Source: Paenibacillus lupini | GTDB lineage: Bacteria > Bacillota > Bacilli > Paenibacillales > Paenibacillaceae | Length of the DNA stretch: 57,405 bases | Assembly: GCF_011761355.1 (NCBI RefSeq) | Contig: NZ_JAASRW010000008.1 | Coordinates: forward strand, 1 to 57,405 | Reading direction: 5' to 3' | Shown here: piece after piece, positions 8,452-17,347 of the stretch | Layout of the letters: every line of letters starts with the position of its first letter | Position numbering within the stretch: position 1 is the stretch's first letter | Made by a program: the position numbers and the translations under genes | The notes under the pieces: generated by a model | The model's input: the letters and a program-made list of their open reading frames with translations, nothing else | Databases searched by the model: none | What the model was told of the DNA's origin: nothing

Positions 8452-10365
8452 TTATTGGAACTTGATCGATTTTACAATAGTATCAAAACCGTTAAGAGCC
8501 GTAGTTGTTGCATTGGCGTTATTAATAGTAAAGATAAACGCCAGTGTGTTGCCGTTGTGTTCAACAAGGTAGAAGATTTCCGTAGTCGGAATTCCGTCTA
8601 TATCCTCTTGAACTGAGAAACTGCTGACAGACGTATTGCCTACAGAGAAGACATTACCTCTAGTGACTGAAAGACCATCTTCTCGTAAGCCTTGTTGAAC
8701 AGCATTAGATACACTTGCAACATCAGCATCTTCAATCGTTTGGATAATCAACTGACCGTAATCACTGATATAAGCTACAGCATCTTGTTCAAAATCAGTG
8801 TTCACACCCAGCCAATGGGCAGGAAGATCGATAGAGTAGCCATATTTAGTACTTCTCTTCGTGTTGACTTTTGTACGGTCAATGTTATCAGTATCATCTT
8901 CGATCTGGCCATAATTCTTGTCAATATAAGCCGTATCGATATCTACTGTTGCCAATGTGGATTTAAACAACGTATCGCCTTGGGTACCAAGCTTCGAATC
9001 ATAGTTGAATTCAAGCGCATAACGATAGTTACCTACGACCAAGAACACTTCATTAGCTGTGTACCATGTTTTTTGGTCATAGGAAAACTCATAAGTAAGA
9101 ACAAGAGCGTTGCCATCCTTCATAACAATAGAAGAGGTTTTTTCATTTTTAATATAATTAGGCAGGAAATCCTCATGAAGCTGCTTTTGTACGCGAGCGA
9201 GCCATTGCTCTGCCGTGTCCTGTGCCTGCAATGATGAGATCCCGAAGGAGAAGAACCCGTTCTCACTTACATACATAGGGTTCGGGCTGTTCTTTACACC
9301 ATACCAGCCGGCAGGCAGTTTAAGAGAAAGACCAAACTCTTCATTATTGATCGACATGAGACCATCTTTTACTTTGGTAATGTCCTTAATTGTACTATCC
9401 GACTTATCGAAGGAAGGAACAAAGCTGTCTAACAAGGACTGGTATGGATCAAGAGATGTTTTTTCTTTCCCAACTACACCTACCATCACGAAATAGAGCG
9501 TTTCGCCTTTTTGAGTAGCGCGATATTCAAACAGCATTCCTTGTTCAGATGATCTTGTTACCATTTTCTCAAAGCTTTGGCCGTTAACCGTAATCGTACG
9601 TTTATCGATGACTACCTCATCACTTGGCAGCCAATCCACAGAAATCTTATCACGGATCTCGGTGCTGGTCAGAACATCTGTCGCATGTTCAGTCGATACG
9701 ATTACACTCGATTCGCTGGTTGTGCTGCCCCACTCCGCATAGGTTCCATCATCACTTTGTGCAACCAATAAAAGCCCTGGAGGGTAGTTCATCGTCCATC
9801 CCAGGTAGCTGTCGCCAAATTTGGTTTTGCCGTAGTCAGGATCCAGGTTTGTCGAGCCTCCACCTGAGTTACTGCTGCCTGACTGTGCAAGTGCACCTGT
9901 AATAACGATTTCATTGGTTTTCTTATCTCTACCGATCTTAGCTCCAAAAGCCTCAACGATTACTCGAACAGGTACCATCGTTGTTCCCTTGATAATAACT
10001 GGCGCAACAGCAACGGTTTGATTTTTACCGTTTACCTTCACAGTCTTGCTGCCGATCGTTACAACGACAGTCTTGTCATTGTAAGTAAGCGTAATAATCT
10101 TGTTGTCTTGCAGCTTCAACTTAGCGCCAAATGCTTTCGTAATTACACTAAGCGGTACCATCGTTGTTCCACTTTTCTCAAATGGAGCCGTCAATACAGA
10201 CGATTGTTTTCCGTTAATCGCAACATTTGTACTGCCTGCCTTCAGGCGGACTTCGACCGCACCACTTGTTGAATCAGCTGCATAAGCCGCTGCTGGTACG
10301 ATTGTTGCAACCAGAAAAACAGCTAATAACATAAATACAAATCGCTTCATTCTTAATGCTTTCAT
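8452..10365 (-). CDS. secreted protein with copper amine oxidase-like N-terminal (stalk) domain
   Basis: The 637-residue product begins with a signal peptide (MKRFVFMLLAVFLVATIVPAAAYAA) and two tandem copies of the stalk repeat. The repeat signature is VAINGKQ...PFEKSGTTMVPLSVITKAFGAKL and then VKVNGKNQ...PVIIKGTTMVPVRVIVEAFGAKI. A Ser/Gly-rich linker (about 163-175) leads to a long extracellular region with two or three similar halves, each containing LPAxWxGV (SLKLPAGWYGV, SIDLPAHWLGV), suggesting repeated PsbP/DUF-like domains. No catalytic residues are recognisable. The stalk domain is common in Paenibacillaceae surface proteins and is thought to be structural. The next gene upstream encodes an HtrA-like protease that also has a stalk-like start, so the pair may act together outside the membrane. 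The substrate is unknown. Confidence 0.8.
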   Translation of the reverse strand: MKALRMKRFVFMLLAVFLVATIVPAAAYAADSTSGAVEVRLKAGSTNVAINGKQSSVLTAPFEKSGTTMVPLSVITKAFGAKLKLQDNKIITLTYNDKTVVVTIGSKTVKVNGKNQTVAVAPVIIKGTTMVPVRVIVEAFGAKIGRDKKTNEIVITGALAQSGSSNSGGGSTNLDPDYGKTKFGDSYLGWTMNYPPGLLLVAQSDDGTYAEWGSTTSESSVIVSTEHATDVLTSTEIRDKISVDWLPSDEVVIDKRTITVNGQSFEKMVTRSSEQGMLFEYRATQKGETLYFVMVGVVGKEKTSLDPYQSLLDSFVPSFDKSDSTIKDITKVKDGLMSINNEEFGLSLKLPAGWYGVKNSPNPMYVSENGFFSFGISSLQAQDTAEQWLARVQKQLHEDFLPNYIKNEKTSSIVMKDGNALVLTYEFSYDQKTWYTANEVFLVVGNYRYALEFNYDSKLGTQGDTLFKSTLATVDIDTAYIDKNYGQIEDDTDNIDRTKVNTKRSTKYGYSIDLPAHWLGVNTDFEQDAVAYISDYGQLIIQTIEDADVASVSNAVQQGLREDGLSVTRGNVFSVGNTSVSSFSVQEDIDGIPTTEIFYLVEHNGNTLAFIFTINNANATTTALNGFDTIVKSIKFQ

Positions 10366-10401
10366 TCTCTCTACTCTCCCTATTATAAATAAATAGAATT
10401 A

Positions 10402-11517
10402 TTATGCCGTAGTCAGCGTTAGTTTACGGGTAACCAAATCGCCATCAATCATCATCATAATTTCAATCTGCTGCCCAGGTAGATACGATTTCAAGAGCTC
10501 ATTCAGCTCTACGATAGATGAAATCTGATGACCTGCAACGGAGTATAAAACATCCCCAATTTGAACTCCTAGTTTCTTGGCAGATTCCGATTTAACAGAA
10601 GTCACCGTCAGGCCATCATCAGTCGGCAGACCAACAATAGCTGCATAGCTTTCTTCCAATCCTACTCCCAAGGATGCACGTTTTACATAATCGTACTTGA
10701 AGAATTGTCCGGTTACATAGGAAACGGTATCAATTGGAATCGAAAAGCCCATGTTATCGATACCTTCATCCACAAACTTCATGGAATTAATTCCGATCAC
10801 TTCGCCTTTCATATTCACGAGTGGACCGCCGCTGTTACCAGGATTAATAGCCGCATCGGTCTGCAGCAGCCTGTAGAACGACGAGACCGAACGGTTCATA
10901 CCGCTAAGAATACCTGTAGTAGCCGTGTTGCGAAGCGAGAAAGATACTGGAGTTCCGATTGCAATAACCGTCTCTCCAACTTTCGCTTGCAGAGGTGAGG
11001 CAGCAAACTTAGCAACCGGCAGCTTGGTCGCATTAATTTTGACAAGCGCTAGATCGCTTACCTCGTCAACATTGCTTGTCTTCCCGCTGTACTGCTTACC
11101 ATCCGCTGTAACAACAGTAATATTGGTCATGTCTTTCACGACATGAGCGTTTGTCAAAATCCATCCATCTGATTTCATAATGACGCCTGTCCCATGTGCT
11201 AAAGCATACCGCTGATCGCCTCCATTTACTGGCTTGCCAATGATTCCGACAACGGAAGGCGACACCTTGCTGATAATAGTTGGAATATCGGCAGGCGGTG
11301 TGTACGAATAGGTCTTGGATGATGCATCATAAGTCCCTGCGCCTCCCAACGTCCCCGTGAGAGATGAAGCTTTTACATACACTTCTCCATTAATTTTGGT
11401 TGCACTCATTTTCATTGTTCCGGGACTTGCTGCCGTTCCCGCTGCAAACGCAGAACCAGTCACCAATAGTCCTCCCGTTAGGACGATGGCTCCTGCCCGA
11501 ATCATACTACGCTTCAC
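10402..11517 (-). CDS. secreted HtrA/DegP-like trypsin-family serine protease with PDZ domain
   Basis: An S1C protease of 371 residues. The catalytic triad is intact: His125 (LTNAHVV), Asp155 (SDLALVKI) and Ser229 (NPGNSGGPL). A PDZ domain occupies about 280-371 (GVGLEESY...LGVQIGDVLYSVAGH). A cleavable signal peptide (GAIVLTGGLLVTGSAFAAG) replaces the membrane anchor usual for Bacillus HtrA/HtrB. Residues about 33-75 (INGEVYVKASSLTGTLGG) look like half of a stalk domain. The start codon is GTG at 11517, preceded by GGGAG at a reasonable distance. It probably acts in extracytoplasmic protein quality control. It lies 36 bp upstream of the stalk-domain gene in the same direction and may be cotranscribed with it. 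Confidence 0.88.
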   Translation of the reverse strand: MKRSMIRAGAIVLTGGLLVTGSAFAAGTAASPGTMKMSATKINGEVYVKASSLTGTLGGAGTYDASSKTYSYTPPADIPTIISKVSPSVVGIIGKPVNGGDQRYALAHGTGVIMKSDGWILTNAHVVKDMTNITVVTADGKQYSGKTSNVDEVSDLALVKINATKLPVAKFAASPLQAKVGETVIAIGTPVSFSLRNTATTGILSGMNRSVSSFYRLLQTDAAINPGNSGGPLVNMKGEVIGINSMKFVDEGIDNMGFSIPIDTVSYVTGQFFKYDYVKRASLGVGLEESYAAIVGLPTDDGLTVTSVKSESAKKLGVQIGDVLYSVAGHQISSIVELNELLKSYLPGQQIEIMMMIDGDLVTRKLTLTTA

Positions 11518-11864
11518 TCTATCACTCTCCCAGATCCAACAAAAAAGAGAATCCCATATATAGGAAACACTTTCCTAAATGTATCACGCTAAGATAGTGC
11601 ACAACAAGAAGAATTTGTAATAGATTTGGTAAAAATCGTGAAAATAGCCTATTAAAATAATTCCCATTCCTTATTGCGAAAAATTCGACTAGATTCAATA
11701 GCATCGTTTAATTATTTACTCTTGTAGATCTTGCTTCTGAGGTTTCTTGTCCTTTGCAGGATAAAACATTGCAGCAAGGAGACGACGCTTTCATTTGAAT
11801 TGCTTTGTTTATATGCGATTTTGGTTTTTCTTTTGTAATTATGAGGTATCCCGTGAAGGAGGAT

Positions 11865-11872
11865 GCTATAAT
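11865..11872 (+). promoter_or_regulatory. possible extended -10 promoter of the TIM-barrel gene
   Basis: GCTATAAT preceded by AT gives a TGnTATAAT-type extended -10 (TATAAT at 11867-11872) with no good -35. Transcription would then start near 11879. This reading conflicts with the alternative that the same bases are the start of a six-codon ORF. Confidence 0.4.
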
Positions 11873-11891
11873 GAGGACAAACAAACCATAG
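11871..11891 (+). other. six-codon ORF with strong ribosome binding site (possible leader peptide)
   Basis: AAGGAGG (11856-11862) lies 8 nt before ATG AGG ACA AAC AAA CCA TAG (MRTNKP). Its stop codon overlaps the AGGAGG of the next gene. Spacing and site quality are as good as for a real gene, but so short an ORF can arise by chance and the ATG is inside a TATAAT. Confidence 0.25.
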
Positions 11892-11903
11892 GAGGGTATT
11901 ATA

Positions 11904-12872
11904 ATGAAATTAGGCGTATTTGCTGTACTTTTCTCACAAAAACCTTTTGAAGAAGCACTCGATTATATCGCTTCTAAAGGTCTAGAAGCAGTTGAACTTG
12001 GAACTGGCGGTTACCCTGGCAACGCACACTGCGATCCAGATGTTCTGCTTGCTGATGCAGGCAAATTGAAAGCGTTTAAACAAGCGGTAGAATCACGTGG
12101 CCTGATCATCAGCGCACTTAGCTGTCATGCTAACCCACTTCATCCGCAAAAAGCAATCTCCAGTGCAGATGACGCTATTATCCGTAAAACAATCGAGCTT
12201 GCTAACCGTCTGGAAGTCCCAGTGGTAAATACATTCTCCGGCTGCCCTGGCGACCATGAGGATGCAAAATATCCGAACTGGCCGGTTGCTCCTTGGCCAA
12301 ACGATTTCCAAGATATCTTGAAATGGCAATGGGAAGAAAAAGTTATTCCATATTGGTCTGAAGTTGGCGGAATCGCTGAACAAAGCGGTATCAAAATCGG
12401 CCTCGAGCTGCATGGCGGCTTCTCCGTTCATACACCTGCTACTCTGCTTCGCCTTCGTGAAGCTGCAGGTAAAGCAATCGGTGCTAACCTTGACCCATCC
12501 CATATGTGGTGGCAAGGAATTGACCCTGTAGAAGCGATCAAGATTCTGGGCCGCGAAAATGCGATCCATCACTTCCATGCTAAAGATACAACAATCGACG
12601 TTAACAACGTAAACAAACATGGTCTGACAGATATGCAATCGTACACAATGATGCTTGATCGTGCTTGGCAGTTCCGTTCCGTTGGCTTTGGTCATGACCT
12701 CAAAACTTGGGCAGATATTATCAGCACGCTGCGCCTTGTTGGTTACGACTATGTTGTCAGCATCGAGCATGAAGACGGCCTGATGTCCGTTGAAGAAGGC
12801 TTCTCGAAAGCTGTTCAAAACTTGCAGCAAGTTTTGATTAAAGAGCCTGTTGGCGATATGTGGTGGGTTTAA
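11904..12872 (+). CDS. sugar phosphate isomerase/epimerase-like TIM-barrel protein
   Basis: A 322-residue member of the xylose isomerase-like / AP endonuclease 2 fold. N-terminal MKLGVFAVLFSQKPFEEAL and VELGTGGYPG are typical of the family. Metal-ligand candidates line up as usual: a Glu in GLELHGGFSVH, His/Asp in NLDPSHMWWQG, His in HFHAKDT and Glu/His in SIEHEDG. The NTFSGCPGDHE loop and the MWWQGIDP segment are characteristic of bacterial sugar-catabolic isomerases/epimerases found near dehydrogenases of carbohydrate pathways. Here it stands alone, so the substrate cannot be inferred. AGGAGG (11890-11895) precedes the ATG at ideal distance. It is transcribed alone and ends before the bidirectional terminator at 13064. 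Confidence 0.88.
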   Translation: MKLGVFAVLFSQKPFEEALDYIASKGLEAVELGTGGYPGNAHCDPDVLLADAGKLKAFKQAVESRGLIISALSCHANPLHPQKAISSADDAIIRKTIELANRLEVPVVNTFSGCPGDHEDAKYPNWPVAPWPNDFQDILKWQWEEKVIPYWSEVGGIAEQSGIKIGLELHGGFSVHTPATLLRLREAAGKAIGANLDPSHMWWQGIDPVEAIKILGRENAIHHFHAKDTTIDVNNVNKHGLTDMQSYTMMLDRAWQFRSVGFGHDLKTWADIISTLRLVGYDYVVSIEHEDGLMSVEEGFSKAVQNLQQVLIKEPVGDMWWV

Positions 12873-12906
12873 TTCTTTAGTGGTGGGATAGGGCATTCGC
12901 TGCGCA

Positions 12907-13017
12907 AGAGCATGTTTCTTCCGATCGACCGTTGTCTGTGGATTTCTTTAATTAACCGCCCAGCGGTTGAAATCCACATACAAAAGCGAACGCTACGCTT
13001 CTCCAGAAACATGTTCT
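12907..13017. repeat. nested imperfect palindrome (possible small mobile or REP-like repeat)
   Basis: The outer arms AGAGCATGTTTCT (12907-12919) and AGAAACATGTTCT (13005-13017) pair with one mismatch. The inner arms GTGGATTTC (12938-12946) and GAAATCCAC (12969-12977) pair perfectly. The central AACCGC/GCGGTT pair closes a 3-nt loop. The element lies between the TIM-barrel gene and its terminator. The shape resembles a folded repeat element, but a second copy is not visible in this window. Confidence 0.5.
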
Positions 13018-13063
13018 CGCTCCGCTCACTCATCCAACCAAAAGAATTAAAGATGAGAGTAGA

Positions 13064-13103
13064 AAAATAGCCTGCCTGGCTTTATGCCGGGCAGGCTATT
13101 TTT
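13064..13103. terminator. strong bidirectional intrinsic terminator
   Basis: AAAATAGCCTGCCTGGC / GCCGGGCAGGCTATTTT, a 17-bp stem with one G-T pair and a 5-nt loop, flanked by A and T runs on both sides. It serves both the rightward gene ending at 12872 and the leftward gene ending at 13138. Confidence 0.92.
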
Positions 13104-13137
13104 ATTGCTGAAAGATACTGCAATAATAAAAGTTACT

Positions 13138-13743
13138 TTATGACAGGGTCTCCCACTTCGCCCACATCTCCTGTGGGTTGAGTTCGTAGATTTCGTTTTC
13201 GCGGAACATGAATTGATGCATGATAAATTCTCTGCGGAGTGTTGCGAAATCTTCGTGATAACCTTTGATGAATTCGTTAAGCTCTTTTTCGGTGTATTTA
13301 CGATCCTTGTCGAGCTGTGAGACGATATACTCCAAGACGATGAGCTTTTTCTTGAGCTGCGCTGGGATCGACTTCAGCTTGCCGGCAGCCGTAAAGAAGT
13401 TCTTGATCACGGACTGCTTCATACGATCTAAATCTTCGTTCATTTGCTCTGCCTCTCCTTTCCGATTTGTTTGCCTGTAAATCAAGTTTGCCGTTGCATT
13501 CGAACCGTTCTTAATGAAGTAATCATTCAGGGAGAAATATATGGTGTTCTTATCTCTGCGCTCATTAATCAAACTCGCTTCACGCAGCTTTGCTGCATGA
13601 TGAGTTACGGTTGCTGGTGTTACTCCCAGCTTCTCCGCCAGCACTTGTCCGTTAAGCTCTCCTTCTGCAAGCAGAATCAACAGCCGAATTCGTGTCGGGT
13701 CAGCCAGCGCTTTATGATAATTGACGACTTTATCTAATTGCAC
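13138..13743 (-). CDS. ArsR-type transcriptional regulator with DUF2087 domain
   Basis: The N-terminal 80 residues form an ArsR-type winged helix (LADPTRIRLLILLAEGELNGQVLAEKLGVTPATVTHHAAKLREASLI). The C-terminal part (RKYTEKELNEFIKGYHEDFATLRREFIMHQFMFRENEIYEL) matches the DUF2087 domain found fused to such helices. There are no cysteine pairs of metal-sensing ArsR proteins, so metal sensing is unlikely and the ligand is unknown. The start is GTG at 13743 with GAGGAG upstream. A TATAAT (13771-13766) lies about 25 bp before the start codon with only a weak -35. It is monocistronic, between two terminators. Confidence 0.85.
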   Translation of the reverse strand: MQLDKVVNYHKALADPTRIRLLILLAEGELNGQVLAEKLGVTPATVTHHAAKLREASLINERRDKNTIYFSLNDYFIKNGSNATANLIYRQTNRKGEAEQMNEDLDRMKQSVIKNFFTAAGKLKSIPAQLKKKLIVLEYIVSQLDKDRKYTEKELNEFIKGYHEDFATLRREFIMHQFMFRENEIYELNPQEMWAKWETLS

Positions 13744-13850
13744 AGGTTTTCACTCCTCGTTAATCATTATATTTAACATCCATCAAATTAGATACTTGTT
13801 AAAACAGATAGTAATGGATTACACCAAAAAAGTCAATCTCACAAAATAAA

Positions 13851-13894
13851 AACGCCAGCCCATTATGACCCTTTCGGATCATCGGACCAGCGCT
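13851..13894 (-). terminator. second terminator hairpin, distal
   Basis: An imperfect long stem (CGCTGGTCC...GGGCTGGCG on the minus strand, several G-T pairs) is followed by TTTTTATTTTG. It lies downstream of the hairpin at 13910-13936, giving a double terminator after the small membrane protein gene. Confidence 0.55.
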
Positions 13895-13909
13895 CTCTAT
13901 AAAATAATA

Positions 13910-13936
13910 AAGCCTGCCGTCAAATCGGCAGGCCTT
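13910..13936 (-). terminator. intrinsic terminator after the small membrane protein gene
   Basis: AAGCCTGCCG / CGGCAGGCTT-type stem of 10 bp with a 6-nt loop, followed on the minus strand by TTATTATTTTAT. It begins 6 bp past the stop codon at 13942. Confidence 0.85.
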
Positions 13937-13941
13937 CCTAT

Positions 13942-14160
13942 TTAAGCCATCCAAACTTTAAAGATCATGATGTAATCAATGTAAGCAAACAAGGCAAGCG
14001 ATACGAATGTAAATCCGATCGCGAATACATTTTTCTTAGAACCAGCTCTCAATAAACGTACAAAACCAATCAAGATCAAAATGGTAAATGCAAGCATGAA
14101 CCAGTCGAATGTGTTGATATTGCTAGTCGATTGTGCTGCCTCTTCTGCTGCCAAAAACAT
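13942..14160 (-). CDS. small two-helix membrane protein (DUF2759-like)
   Basis: A 72-residue protein with two hydrophobic helices (about 20-37, WFMLAFTILILIGFVRLL, and 45-68, VFAIGFTFVSLALFAYIDYIMIF) separated by a short basic loop (RAGSKKN). Size and layout resemble the DUF2759 family (Bacillus YqgW), but this is pattern memory, not an alignment. AAGGGGG precedes the ATG at 14160. It has its own terminators and no operon partner. Function unknown. Confidence 0.75.
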   Translation of the reverse strand: MFLAAEEAAQSTSNINTFDWFMLAFTILILIGFVRLLRAGSKKNVFAIGFTFVSLALFAYIDYIMIFKVWMA

Positions 14161-14382
14161 CGAGTGGACCCCCTTTTATTCGCACGTAGCCTATATTACC
14201 TCTATGTTATCTTCAAGTGGCAAATGATGCAAGTCCGATTCAGCTTTCGTAACAACTTTGTCACCTTTTCCCACATTTTGAACCTATATATCGTAAATGT
14301 AACTACTCCATTATGCCCTGCAAATATAAAATGTCCATCTCTTCCATCATTTATAACTACTTTCCTATTGAAAATAACATAA

Positions 14383-14419
14383 AGGGACTCTCCTTTAAGA
14401 TACTTAAAGGAAAGTCCCT
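14383..14419 (-). terminator. intrinsic terminator after uvrA
   Basis: AGGGACTCTCCTTTAAG / CTTAAAGGAAAGTCCCT stem with a 3-nt loop, then TTTATGTTATTTT on the minus strand, 14 bp past the uvrA stop. Confidence 0.85.
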
Positions 14420-14432
14420 CTGTAAGTTCTAA

Positions 14433-17321
14433 CTATTCCACTACTCCAGCCGCTACACTTTCTTCTGCGGCACGGTACTTCTTAACGGTCCGTTCGCGAT
14501 CCCGCTCCATAATCGGCTTCAAGTACTTGCCGGTATAGGAACCTGTGACCTTCACAACATCCTCTGGTGCACCAGTTGCAACAATTGTTCCGCCGCCATT
14601 GCCGCCTTCTGGACCAAGATCAATCAAATAATCCGCTGTCTTAATGACATCCAGATTATGTTCAATAACGAGCACCGATTCACCTGAATCGACCAAACGA
14701 TGCAGAACGGTTAAAAGACGGTCAATATCATCAACATGAAGCCCTGTTGTTGGCTCATCCAGGATGTAGAGCGTCTTGCCTGTGCTGCGGCGATATAACT
14801 CAGAAGCCAGCTTCACACGCTGCGCTTCACCACCCGACAAAGTTGTAGCCGGCTGGCCTAAAGTCATGTAGCCAAGACCAACATCAAGCAGCGTCTGCAG
14901 CTTCCGATGAATACGAGGAATGTTCTCAAAGAACTTTGTGCCATCTTCTATAGTCATTTCCAGCACTTCCGCGATATTTTTACCTTTGTATTTCACTTCA
15001 AGCGTCTCGCGGTTATAACGTTTCCCTTTGCAAATCTCACAAGGTACGTACACATCCGGCAGGAAGTGCATCTCGATCTTGATAATGCCGTCGCCTCTGC
15101 AGGCTTCGCAGCGGCCACCCTTCACGTTAAAGCTGAAGCGGCCTTTCTTATAACCACGTACCTTCGCTTCATTCGTTGTCGAATAAAGGTCACGCACATC
15201 ATCAAATACGCCTGTATACGTAGCTGGGTTGGAGCGAGGTGTACGGCCAATTGGCGATTGATCAATATCAATAACCTTCTCCAGATGCTCGATACCACGC
15301 AATTCCTTGTAATCGCCAGGGCGAACCTTTGCTTTGTTTAAGTCGCGTGCCAGTGTCTTGTACAGGATCTCATTCACAAGTGTAGACTTACCAGAACCGG
15401 ATACACCAGTTACTGCTGTAAAAATACCAAGCGGAATCTTCACGTTGACGCCACGCAGGTTATTTTCTTTTGCCCCACGAATCTCCAGCCACTTGTCGCC
15501 GGTACTGCGGCGCTCCAGCGGAACATCGATAAATTTCTTCCCGCTCAAATATTTGCCAGTAAGTGAATTATCGTCATTCATAATTTCTTCCGGCGTCCCT
15601 TCAGCCATTACCATTCCGCCGTGAATACCTGCGCCTGGACCAATATCGATGATATAGTCCGCTGCCAGCATGGTATCTTCGTCATGTTCAACAACGATAA
15701 GCGTATTGCCAAGGTTGCGCATATGTTCAAGCGTCTCAATAAGACGGTCATTATCACGCTGATGGAGACCTATGCTTGGCTCGTCCAAAATATATAAGAC
15801 TCCCATTAGACTAGAGCCAATCTGCGTTGCCAGACGAATACGCTGCGCTTCGCCGCCAGACAAGGTTCCCGCTGCACGGCTCATCGACAAGTACTCTAAA
15901 CCAACGTTAACGAGGAAACCAAGACGGCTGTTGATTTCTTTCATAATCAGATGCCCAATCTTCTTCTCTTTCTCGCTTAGTTCAAGTGAATCGAAGAAAC
16001 GCTGCGCTTCACCAATTGATAAGGAAGTGACAAACGAGATGTTCTTCGCGTTAATCGTAACGGCCAAGCTTTCTTTCTTCAAGCGATGACCTTTACAGGT
16101 ACCGCATGGCTTCGCGCTCATATAAGCTTGGATATATTCCCGTATGCCCTCTGACGCCGTCTCACGATAACGACGCTCCAGGTTATGCACGATGCCTTCG
16201 AACGGAACGTAAGCTTCCTTACGATGTCCAAAGTCATTCTCATATAGGAATTTTACCCGCTCCCCGCCTGTACCGTACATTAGCTTTTTCATTTGCTCCG
16301 CTGTCAGAGTCGATACTGGAACATCCTGCGGAATATCGTAATGCTCACATACCGCGCTAAGGAATTGCGGGTAATAGTTAGACGTACTACCAGCCCATGC
16401 TTCGAATGCCCCTTCATTAATCGCTTTGCTTGTATCCGGTACAAGCAGCTCAGGGTCAACGATCATCTTCACACCTAGTCCATCACATTCCGGACAAGCA
16501 CCGTATGGGCTATTGAATGAGAACATACGTGGTGCAAGCTCCTCGACACTAAAGCCGCATTCTGGGCATGCCAGATTGGAGCTGAACAGCAATTCTTCCT
16601 GATCTATAATATCAACAATAACGCGGCCATCAGCCAATTTGAGAGCCGTCTCGAGAGAATCCGCCAAGCGGCCTTGAATATCCGGCTTCACAACGATCCG
16701 GTCGATGACAACCTCAATGTTATGCTTCTTGTTCTTTTCCAGTTCAATCTTCTCACTAAGCTCACGAAGTTCGCCATTTACCCGAACCCGTACATAGCCT
16801 TGCTTCTGAGTATCAGCAAGCAGCTTCGTATGCTCGCCTTTACGTCCAGAAATAAGTGGAGCCAGAATTTGCAGCTTGGTCCGCTCCGGGTATTCCATAA
16901 TCCGATCGACCATTTGTTCTACCGTCTGCGATGTAATCTCAATGCCGTGTTCAGGACAATGAGGTTTGCCGATACGCGCATACAACAAACGCAAATAATC
17001 GTAGATCTCCGTTACCGTACCAACCGTGGAACGCGGGTTGCGGCTTGTCGTCTTCTGGTCGATGGAGATCGCCGGCGAGAGCCCTTCAATGGAATCAACA
17101 TCCGGCTTCTCCATTTGACCTAGAAACTGCCTAGCATAAGCTGATAAAGACTCGACATATCTACGCTGGCCTTCCGCATAAATCGTATCGAAAGCAAGCG
17201 AGGATTTCCCCGAGCCGCTTAGACCTGTCAGCACAACAAACTTGTCACGGGGAATCGTAACGTCGATATTTTTCAAGTTATGGGCTCTTGCCCCTTTAAT
17301 TACAATCTTGTCACTAGCCAC
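14433..17321 (-). CDS. uvrA: excinuclease ABC subunit A (UvrA)
   Basis: The damage-sensing ATPase of nucleotide excision repair. It loads UvrB on damaged DNA. It has two ABC modules: Walker A GLSGSGKS at 33-40 and GVSGSGKS near 648, and two signature motifs (LSGGEAQR twice) with DEPSIGLHQRD and DEPTTGLHVDD Walker B regions. Zinc-binding cysteine sets CPECG...CPECDG and CEACRGDG...CEICKGKRY are intact. The length of 962 is normal. It starts 26 bp after uvrB stops, so the two form an operon. The terminator at 14383 ends it. Confidence 0.98.
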   Translation of the reverse strand: MASDKIVIKGARAHNLKNIDVTIPRDKFVVLTGLSGSGKSSLAFDTIYAEGQRRYVESLSAYARQFLGQMEKPDVDSIEGLSPAISIDQKTTSRNPRSTVGTVTEIYDYLRLLYARIGKPHCPEHGIEITSQTVEQMVDRIMEYPERTKLQILAPLISGRKGEHTKLLADTQKQGYVRVRVNGELRELSEKIELEKNKKHNIEVVIDRIVVKPDIQGRLADSLETALKLADGRVIVDIIDQEELLFSSNLACPECGFSVEELAPRMFSFNSPYGACPECDGLGVKMIVDPELLVPDTSKAINEGAFEAWAGSTSNYYPQFLSAVCEHYDIPQDVPVSTLTAEQMKKLMYGTGGERVKFLYENDFGHRKEAYVPFEGIVHNLERRYRETASEGIREYIQAYMSAKPCGTCKGHRLKKESLAVTINAKNISFVTSLSIGEAQRFFDSLELSEKEKKIGHLIMKEINSRLGFLVNVGLEYLSMSRAAGTLSGGEAQRIRLATQIGSSLMGVLYILDEPSIGLHQRDNDRLIETLEHMRNLGNTLIVVEHDEDTMLAADYIIDIGPGAGIHGGMVMAEGTPEEIMNDDNSLTGKYLSGKKFIDVPLERRSTGDKWLEIRGAKENNLRGVNVKIPLGIFTAVTGVSGSGKSTLVNEILYKTLARDLNKAKVRPGDYKELRGIEHLEKVIDIDQSPIGRTPRSNPATYTGVFDDVRDLYSTTNEAKVRGYKKGRFSFNVKGGRCEACRGDGIIKIEMHFLPDVYVPCEICKGKRYNRETLEVKYKGKNIAEVLEMTIEDGTKFFENIPRIHRKLQTLLDVGLGYMTLGQPATTLSGGEAQRVKLASELYRRSTGKTLYILDEPTTGLHVDDIDRLLTVLHRLVDSGESVLVIEHNLDVIKTADYLIDLGPEGGNGGGTIVATGAPEDVVKVTGSYTGKYLKPIMERDRERTVKKYRAAEESVAAGVVE

Positions 17322-17347
17322 TTCTTCGTTCCTCCCATTCCTTATCT

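Larger units (their letters stand above)
11518..11903. other. intergenic region, divergent
   Basis: A 386-bp AT-rich region between the leftward protease gene and the rightward TIM-barrel gene. It holds a perfect 7-bp inverted repeat TAGGAAA-cac-TTTCCTA at 11561-11577 in the protease leader and, on the plus strand, an extended -10 and a six-codon ORF described separately. Nothing else recognisable is present. Confidence 0.7.
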
